DNA of 12,215 nucleotides, taken from positions 1 to 12,215 of the forward strand of contig CAJKEF010000014.1 in assembly GCA_905198825.1 (NCBI GenBank), read 5' to 3'. This stretch comes from an uncultured Collinsella sp. (GTDB lineage: Bacteria; Actinomycetota; Coriobacteriia; Coriobacteriales; Coriobacteriaceae). A program made the position numbers and the translations under genes. Shown piece by piece: positions 8,801-12,215 of this stretch (the first letter of the stretch is position 1; the number at the start of each line of letters is the position of its first letter). The notes under the pieces were generated by a model that was given only the letters and a program-made list of their open reading frames with translations, ran no database searches and was not told the DNA's origin.

Positions 8801-9474
8801 GTGATCGATGTGAGCGCAGCGCTTCCCATACCCGTAAGGCTTACGACATTTTTGTCGTCGATGGTCGAGGGCACCTCCAACGTGGTAATGCCCGCGTCGC
8901 CATACTCGATAGATATTTCGTTGGTGAGGCTATCAATCGAGAAGTAGTACTGCGCGGGGGTCTGCTCGCCGGCCACGTAGCCATCGTCGTATTCGTCCTT
9001 TACGCCCGTGGCGCCCTTCGAGGTCATCCAGAGCCCAAGATCCTCATTCCAGGTTGCTTCGGCTTCGGCGGTCTCCTCCTGCTTCTGCTGTTCGGCGAGC
9101 TCCTTGCCCTCGACAAGATCGATGGCGAGCGTGGCCACGGGCGTGCTCTCGGTCTGCCCAGCGCCCGTCAGGCCTGCCGCCGATGCAATCTCGGAGTCCG
9201 GGGGCGTAGGGGTGTCACCGGCGGCGGGCACTGTGGGATCGGCAGCGCCGGCATCGGGCGCGGGGTCGGCGGAAGCAGAGTCTGACGTTTGGGCGTCAGC
9301 CGAATCGGCGGGAGCGGCGTCGGCTGCTTGGCCGTTATCCGCCTGCACAAAAGTGCCGTCGGTGGTGAGGGTCTCGGCAAACGCGCCCGCGGGCAACGAG
9401 CCCGTCACCATGGTGAGGGTCACCGCGGCAACGGTCAGGCGGCGGCAAAGCGCTCGAACAGTAGTCCACCTCAT
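2854..9474 (-). CDS. Giant secreted, sortase-anchored multidomain surface protein with BspA-like leucine-rich repeats
   Basis: This 2206-residue protein has no recognised gene name. I start it at the ATG at 9474, 7 nt after AGGAAAGGA; a TTG 24 bp further upstream is in frame but lies before that ribosome site. Residues 1-33 are a signal peptide (RALCRR, hydrophobic core, AFA cleavage). Then come an Ala/Asp/Pro/Thr-rich stretch (34-115), BspA/TpLRR-type repeats (about 175-425; e.g. IKEIALPDSVEELKSYAF), a beta-rich Ig-like region (490-1120), a largely helical domain (1142-1702) with a charged linker, a carboxypeptidase-regulatory-like domain (1707-1789), an Ig-like segment, a Big_1-like domain (1904-2002), a chitobiase-C-like domain (2006-2102; IWYATNDTCPC), a Pro/Glu and Gly/Ser/Lys linker, LAGTG (2172-2176), a membrane segment and a KRCKR tail. 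Adhesion to host or microbial ligands is a reasonable inference; no catalytic motif is evident. It is monocistronic here, between proA and convergent nfnAB. Confidence 0.9.
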   Translation of the reverse strand: MRWTTVRALCRRLTVAAVTLTMVTGSLPAGAFAETLTTDGTFVQADNGQAADAAPADSADAQTSDSASADPAPDAGAADPTVPAAGDTPTPPDSEIASAAGLTGAGQTESTPVATLAIDLVEGKELAEQQKQEETAEAEATWNEDLGLWMTSKGATGVKDEYDDGYVAGEQTPAQYYFSIDSLTNEISIEYGDAGITTLEVPSTIDDKNVVSLTGMGSAALTSITFAPNSHVRSVGGLGGSSIKEIALPDSVEELKSYAFYKSKTLQTVTWPNNAAFTTIPEQAFKECEQLDDKVVATLPPSVKTIDYLAFAYCGVPQFYVSDTTVLTFTQINVPGTVERIERNAFDGCSHVSSVTIGDGVKYIGAHAFASLDPAIAGKEIVLPKSVEMIEWGAFENTRYGNETNHNAVALRVMNPDLQFGEAGYSGDYNERVTIDGVTYAIPFSEGQTIYAYATDSAGNPSMVKKLADAVADRKDSVDSSKPAYTFEWMGEAAQVTGKLPQSATATLVQAGQSTPLAVGDDGSFTADALSKTAATLRISLSGYYDMVLARPGDQMTGTWNIGEIKAEDFTKIPASRAIELNVGYLEPIVGQDKTERIELDSLDNIDLTVKSGGKTLKPAKGDKENDFRIQGTALVVSQAIADADQDLEITLEPKDSLKLGGATATVKPSAGKVDIDLKPWGTAAVTTKGDYQGANRVLVFRTSDGKLVADGVTYLMGYEDDGTTPIMKAETPRLKAGSYTIVAFNKTSYDIQATSYSTFSRLGLTVGKHIAQKQVKIEDGKQLDVTLDVPTFDVETYRTERGLTAGSVIADSSAVVGVETELRIHYELKDSQAAKIEIPLAKDAVEDVSAGAREAGASSDAMWAGTTWEGDNLVLDMKKGAGADVFVRFKTKAAGTYAISPLITLGEVTLPLGSTTLEVSGSRIEVDSTDVHSLLGNVAYVYAAPGKSVQLTVGTGSSAAKYTGKTNKLGRAKIEYDLPQDTLAAERVTLEARVGSTDVAAAAAEVTARNYVRYVPSASVWNFDVTYRGGTQNLVKDGKDTGKSLWTFHHLPQKKNAYWTFDITLEVGNEEAADTLDLYVDCVDGKTVTIPLTQKSREGTRVRYVAEYVDEGYLKLLDEFNKANDSAYVNCGNFEQIFMPQTYRISNAQLMTMLSFDANASAKKHSAAAEERQQEFSNAVQQWHEYMMDNSFNDVDEAFNDAIDQMVADALAEEDEDGKEDEAQGGAARKARRAPAASDGEGDDAGNDEAAQFAAELKAAVGGSAALLTQQGDSYGVNVDKMIFEDAYGTSEDWYQELAAAQGANAADAAAIKELVDHASRAEFIAQQAEDLVGQSMGIGRLNQYGSWNDATAAALNKCAGIKASEYNGQSTSGFNDLGQALGSSLSYKAADDDTVKGFKVAAPDGEQTAYIESEFIENSNNNKNQALLFNLIAMQCDILDNLYDNWNVVHSLNNSKVRGWLMAWKRNGDVSAHMKLIRTIRSLKSYKIECEMFGQVFKTDAWKAAGQAFPAATQGIGIFTGIYGVNDASKNWENVNVRMQKVKGEREGYELQHTRLLAKPEKTEDDWKCIYALRDAMEKARAFEDLLYRQLCHDSTDVAVGSIMTIAGVLTAGSAGTVVGAAYDAASTSVGSERAIKLTNAECAYDVACEQVERACQNRITVNWGELTDAEVYKANKDGLISDEKMQSIFEARYRNVAAKAAPDPAGVVYEGLLSNTVEGATVELWSADDAAGTNAVRWDAEEYEQDNPLATGADGAYNWNTPTGWYQVRVTKDGYEEARSAWLRVPPIQTEVNIGLVSTAAPEVASAHAYTDCIEVEFAQYMDASDDSLVALCAQGLGDVTYTWLDKQDDPNGKPLSRVLRIRYADAREAGSTVAFELDGARNYAGTAMARWASGELVVGVRADKLKLNVEQAVTMLDGSDFELVAHVTDKAGKPFAGAKVSVGLESSAICSVDATQAVTGEDGAATFVLHGALPGLTTLTAAVDGTALSKQVDVRVSAEAVRPARPVATIGATTFGAWSPKENYITVPKGTKLELSAEDSATIWYATNDTCPCRDEGRVKYTEPIALDSNMYVRIAAQRPGMSYSEYSERLNITITVTDEAVPEPTPDPGLKPEPEPTPDGGEQGGGTDGSGGAGVPAGSSTSTTAMVTTDKSKGKGKNGKKSGGTELAGTGDSAAMTVAALGIAGATVAAAGLAATKRCKR
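2947..2961 (-). other. LAGTG cell-wall sorting motif
   Basis: Codons 2172-2176 of the surface protein read Leu-Ala-Gly-Thr-Gly, followed by Asp-Ser, about 22 hydrophobic residues and a basic KRCKR end. This is the tripartite sortase substrate layout. The LAXTG form, rather than LPXTG, is the motif described for class E sortases of GC-rich Gram-positives. No sortase gene lies in the window. Confidence 0.85.
4369..6051 (-). other. Helical central domain of the surface protein, function unknown
   Basis: Residues 1142-1702 are rich in Ala, Glu, Gln, Lys and long amphipathic stretches, unlike the beta-rich domains on both sides. A low-complexity acidic linker (1211-1254) surrounds a basic cluster RKARR (1230-1234). 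Near the end, a Gly/Ala-rich hydrophobic stretch (1597-1632; e.g. GSIMTIAGVLTAGSAGTVVG) could be a membrane-active or tightly packed helix. I do not recognise the fold from sequence. The downstream carboxypeptidase-like and chitobiase-C-like modules resemble, from memory, a recurring C-terminal set in large surface proteins of gut bacteria. Confidence 0.5.
8284..8817 (-). other. BspA-type leucine-rich repeat region
   Basis: Residues about 220-397 of the surface protein repeat the pattern 'L/V..I.LP.SV..I...AF..C..L..V', for example SVKTIDYLAFAYCG, TVERIERNAFDGCS and GVKYIGAHAFASL. This is the Treponema/BspA (LRR_5) class, known in adhesins and in many proteins of gut and oral bacteria. The repeats are irregular in length, so the array is short and divergent. 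Confidence 0.8.
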
Positions 9475-9534
9475 GGTCGTTCCTTTCCTGCAAACCAAAA
9501 GTCATCCAGCGTAATCGTCGTCCAAAAACAAAGC

Positions 9535-9568
9535 GAACGGTAGGTTCATATATACGAACCTACCGTTC
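9535..9568. promoter_or_regulatory. 13-bp palindrome upstream of the surface protein gene
   Basis: GAACGGTAGGTTC (9535-9547) and GAACCTACCGTTC (9556-9568) are perfect complements around an 8-bp AT-rich centre. The dyad lies 60-94 bp upstream of the surface gene ATG. On the - strand it is followed by GCTTTGTTTTTGG, so it may be the terminator of proA. A regulator operator or cruciform is the alternative. I see no convincing -35/-10 pair for the surface gene. Confidence 0.5.
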
Positions 9569-9576
9569 TACCTGCG

Positions 9577-9618
9577 CAAACCGCCACAAAGGGGACAGGC
9601 ACCTTTGTGGCGGTTTTT
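9577..9618. repeat. GGGGACAGGCACC hairpin repeat, copy 2 (possible proA terminator)
   Basis: This has perfect 15-bp arms (9578-9592 and 9602-9616) around the loop GGACAGGCA, in the same orientation as the copy at 2701-2740. It begins 14 bp beyond the proA stop, where a terminator would be expected. However, the T run (9614-9618) lies on the + strand side, while on the - strand only the stem's own GGTTT is T-rich. It probably has a repeat origin, perhaps serving as a terminator. Confidence 0.7.
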
Positions 9619-9630
9619 CTTGCGCGGTCG

Positions 9631-10917
9631 TTAGGGGCGGACCTGGCCGGTGCCGCGGAGCTTATATTTGTAGGTGGTGAGGGCCTCGGCGGCAAAGGGG
9701 CCGCGGGCGTGGAGCTTTTGGGTCGAGATGCCGATCTCGGCACCCAGCCCAAACTCGCCGCCGTCGGTGAAGCGCGTGCTGGCGTTGGCGTACACGGCCG
9801 AGGCATCGACCGCATCCAGGAAGCGCTCGCAAGCATCCGTGTCCTCGGCAACGATGGCCTCGGAGTGCATCGTGCCGTAGCGGTTGATGTGTGCGATGGC
9901 CTCGTCCTCGTTTGCCACGACCTTCACGCTCATCTCGAGCGCTAGGTACTCGCGACCCCAGTCCTCCTCAGTCGCGGCGACGTAGTCATCGCCCTCTACA
10001 AAGCCGGCGTCGGCGCACGCGGCGCACGTGGCCTCGTCGCCGTGAATGAGCACGCCGTGGTCGTGCAGCACGGCAACGACCGCAGGCAAAAACGCATCGG
10101 CCACAGCACGGTCGACCAGCAGCGACTCGGCGGCATTGCACACGCCTACGCGCTGGGTCTTGGCATTAACGATAATGTTGAGCGCCTTATCAAAGTCGGC
10201 GGATTCATGCACGTAGATGTGGCAGTTGCCCGTGCCAGTCTCGATCACCGGCACAAGCGACTCGCGCACGCAGCGCTGGATCAGGCCTGCACCGCCGCGC
10301 GGAATGAGTACGTCGACAATGCCGCGGAGCTTCATGAGCTCGCCAGTGGCCTCGCGGTCGGTGGACTCAATCATCGACACGGCCTCGCGCGGGAAACCCT
10401 TGGCCTCGAGCGCATCGGCCAGCAACTCGGAAATCATGGCGCACGAGTGATAGGCCAGCGAACCGCCGCGCAGGATGCAGGCGTTACCGGTGCGGATGCA
10501 GATGCCCGCTGCATCGGCCGTCACGTTGGGGCGTGCCTCGTAGACCATGGCAACCAGACCTAGCGGCACAATCACGCGGGTCAGGTCCACGCCGCTCGCA
10601 AGCACGCGATGGTCAAGCACGCGGCCCACGGGATCGGGCAGCTCAGCGAGCTTCTCCAGGCCGGCGGCCATGCCCTCGACGCGCTCGGGCGTCAGCAGCA
10701 GACGATCGAGCAGTCCGGCCGAGGTGCCCGCATCGCGCGCAGCGGACATATCGAGCTCGTTGGCGGCAATGATGGAATCGGAGCCATCGCGCAGCGCCGC
10801 GGCCATGGCACGCACGGCCTCCTGGCGCTGGGCATCGCTCGCCGTGGCGAGCGCGCCCGAAGCAGCCTTGGCCTCAACGGCAAGATCGTGAACGTAGGTG
10901 GCTATATCGACCGACAT
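9631..10917 (-). CDS. proA: Glutamate-5-semialdehyde dehydrogenase (gamma-glutamyl phosphate reductase)
   Basis: This 428-residue cytoplasmic enzyme performs the second step of proline synthesis from glutamate: NADPH-dependent reduction of gamma-glutamyl phosphate to glutamate-5-semialdehyde. Length and sequence match the aldehyde-dehydrogenase-superfamily ProA group. VPLGLVAMVYEARPNVT (117-133) and ALEAKGFP (169-176) are family hallmarks. The active-site cysteine is Cys260 in QRVGVCNAAES. Near the C-terminus, YANASTRFTDGGEFGLGAEIGISTQKLHARGP is typical and shows that the gene is complete. The ATG at 10917 follows an AGAGAAAGGG Shine-Dalgarno with 6-nt spacing. Upstream lies a divergent gene and downstream the unrelated surface protein, so proB (glutamate 5-kinase) and proC are not linked here, unlike the common proBA pair. 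I saw no clear promoter. Confidence 0.95.
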   Translation of the reverse strand: MSVDIATYVHDLAVEAKAASGALATASDAQRQEAVRAMAAALRDGSDSIIAANELDMSAARDAGTSAGLLDRLLLTPERVEGMAAGLEKLAELPDPVGRVLDHRVLASGVDLTRVIVPLGLVAMVYEARPNVTADAAGICIRTGNACILRGGSLAYHSCAMISELLADALEAKGFPREAVSMIESTDREATGELMKLRGIVDVLIPRGGAGLIQRCVRESLVPVIETGTGNCHIYVHESADFDKALNIIVNAKTQRVGVCNAAESLLVDRAVADAFLPAVVAVLHDHGVLIHGDEATCAACADAGFVEGDDYVAATEEDWGREYLALEMSVKVVANEDEAIAHINRYGTMHSEAIVAEDTDACERFLDAVDASAVYANASTRFTDGGEFGLGAEIGISTQKLHARGPFAAEALTTYKYKLRGTGQVRP

Positions 10918-10961
10918 GAACGGCCCTTTCTCTTAGATGTTTGCCAACCATGGTAGCCGAT

Positions 10962-10992
10962 TTGCGCATGGCCTCGCCCGCGGCGGTAGAAT
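10962..10992 (+). promoter_or_regulatory. Candidate promoter of the alpha/beta hydrolase gene
   Basis: TAGAAT (10987-10992) matches the -10 consensus at five of six positions. TTGCGC (10962-10967) is a partial -35 with a long 19-bp spacer. Transcription would begin near 10999, giving a leader of about 30 nt. The divergent proA promoter must lie in the same 113-bp gap, but its elements are not clear. Confidence 0.35.
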
Positions 10993-11030
10993 TGGTCAAC
11001 CCGAAACACCGCAACGAACGGAAGACTCAC

Positions 11031-12215
11031 ATGGCCCTCATCACTTCGTACCACGTCCCCGGCCTTTACGTCGAGGACCACAGCATCGACGTCCCCCTTG
11101 ACTGGCGCGGCCTGGAGCCGATGCTCCTGGCCGTCGGCAGCACCATGCGCCGCGGCGCTATGCCGGCACCAATCGCCGGCGCGCCCGAGAGCATCAAGCT
11201 CTTCTACCGCGTGGTTTGCGCGCCCGACCGCATCAACGACGATCTGCCGCTGCTCCTGTTTTTGCAGGGCGGCCCCGGCGGCGAGAGCCCGCGTCCGCTG
11301 TCGCCCACAAGCGATGGCTGGATCGAGGAGGCCGTCAAGCACTTCCGCGTGGTCCTTCCCGACCAGCGCGGCACCGGACGCAGTAGCTGCGTGGACGGGC
11401 GCACGATCGCGGCTCTGGGCGAGCGCGCGACGGTGGCCGGCTCCGATGCCGCGCGCTCGCAGGCGGACTTCCTCAAGCGCCACCTCGCCAGCTCCATCGT
11501 GCGTGATTTTGAGTACCTGCGCCTGGTGGGCTTTGGCGGCAAGCCCTGGGTCACACTGGGGCAGAGCTACGGCGGCTTTTTGACATTGAGCTATCTGTCG
11601 CTCTTCCCCGAGGGCGTGGCGGCAAGCTTTACCTGTGGCGGCATTCCGCACGTGCCGGCGAGCGCCAGCGAGGTCTACGCGCACACCTTCCCGCGCATGG
11701 CCGCCAAGACGCAGCAGTATTACGACCGCTACCCCGCCGACGTCGAGCGCGTGGCAGCCCTAGCCGATGCGCTCGAGGCACAGAAGCCCGTGCTGCCCGA
11801 CGGCTCGCCGATGACAGTCGAGCGCCTACAGCTCATGGGCAGCGACTTTGGCATGAAGCCGAGCTTTGAACGCATGCATTGGATTATCGATCATGCTTTT
11901 GTTGATGGCGACGGCACGCTGACCTGCGACGCCTCGGTATCTGACAGCTTTTTGATGCGCGCCTTCGAGCGCACCAACACACGCACGAATCCGCTGTACT
12001 GGACGCTGCAGGAGTTCATCTACGCCGACGGCGACACCATGCCGATTCGCTGGGCGGCCGCAGAGGAGAAGGCCCATCGCGCCGAGTTCGACACGCTCGC
12101 GCGCCCGCTCGTGTTTACCGGCGAGGCCATGTTCCCGTGGATGTTCGAGCAGATGCCCGAGCTCAAGCCGTTCAAGCCCGCGATGGACCTGCTGATGGAG
12201 GACACCAGCTGGGAC
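11031..12215 (+). CDS. Alpha/beta-fold hydrolase, proline iminopeptidase family (S33), 3' end missing
   Basis: The frame is open from the ATG at 11031 for 395 codons to the window edge, so the C-terminus is missing. GGAAG lies 6 nt before the ATG. The protein has the oxyanion-hole motif GGPGG (80-84), DQRGTGRS (111-118) and the nucleophile elbow GQSYGG (177-182) with Ser179, the order and wording of proline iminopeptidases (cleavage of N-terminal proline from peptides). The Asp and His of the triad are not identifiable and probably lie past the edge: the last residues (PLVFTGEAMFPWMF and beyond) match the part preceding them in the longer, about 430-residue actinobacterial variant. No signal peptide is seen, so it is likely cytoplasmic. 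Substrate is inferred from family only; a broader aminopeptidase or esterase is possible. Confidence 0.85.
   Translation, partial: MALITSYHVPGLYVEDHSIDVPLDWRGLEPMLLAVGSTMRRGAMPAPIAGAPESIKLFYRVVCAPDRINDDLPLLLFLQGGPGGESPRPLSPTSDGWIEEAVKHFRVVLPDQRGTGRSSCVDGRTIAALGERATVAGSDAARSQADFLKRHLASSIVRDFEYLRLVGFGGKPWVTLGQSYGGFLTLSYLSLFPEGVAASFTCGGIPHVPASASEVYAHTFPRMAAKTQQYYDRYPADVERVAALADALEAQKPVLPDGSPMTVERLQLMGSDFGMKPSFERMHWIIDHAFVDGDGTLTCDASVSDSFLMRAFERTNTRTNPLYWTLQEFIYADGDTMPIRWAAAEEKAHRAEFDTLARPLVFTGEAMFPWMFEQMPELKPFKPAMDLLMEDTSWD

Overview
The window looks like chromosomal DNA of a GC-rich anaerobic actinobacterium. Collinsella or a close relative (class Coriobacteriia) is the best guess. The grounds are strong G/C third-position bias, an electron-bifurcating NfnAB pair, a huge Gram-positive surface protein ending in an LAGTG sorting signal, and short hairpin repeats with a GGGGACAGGCACC core that I associate from memory with these genomes. 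No search could be run, so the genus is an inference.

Layout. Bases 1-380 hold no convincing gene. They contain a cluster of inverted repeats (8-207), then a perfect TATAAT box (270-275) and a structured leader. Bases 381-2620 (+) encode NfnA and NfnB, overlapping by 10 bp, followed by a strong intrinsic terminator. The convergent gap 2621-2853 holds that terminator and two further long hairpins. Bases 2854-9474 (-) are one 2206-residue secreted, wall-anchored protein: signal peptide, Ala/Asp/Pro/Thr-rich stretch, BspA-like leucine-rich repeats, a long beta-rich region, a large helical domain, a carboxypeptidase-regulatory-like domain, Ig-like and chitobiase-C-like domains, linker and anchor. 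Bases 9475-9630 hold a 13-bp palindrome and a second copy of the GGGGACAGGCACC hairpin. Bases 9631-10917 (-) encode ProA. From 11031 (+) an alpha/beta hydrolase of the proline iminopeptidase family runs off the right end, divergent from proA.

How the parts relate. NfnAB couples NADH, NADPH and ferredoxin pools and is a self-contained metabolic operon. The surface protein, ProA and the peptidase are each single transcription units here. ProA (proline synthesis) and a prolyl peptidase (proline release from peptides) sit back to back, which may be coincidence. The most unusual material is the giant surface protein, with its uncharacterised helical core, and the hairpin repeats. Two near-identical copies lie on either side of the surface gene, and a separate pair of inverted hairpins lies upstream of nfnA.
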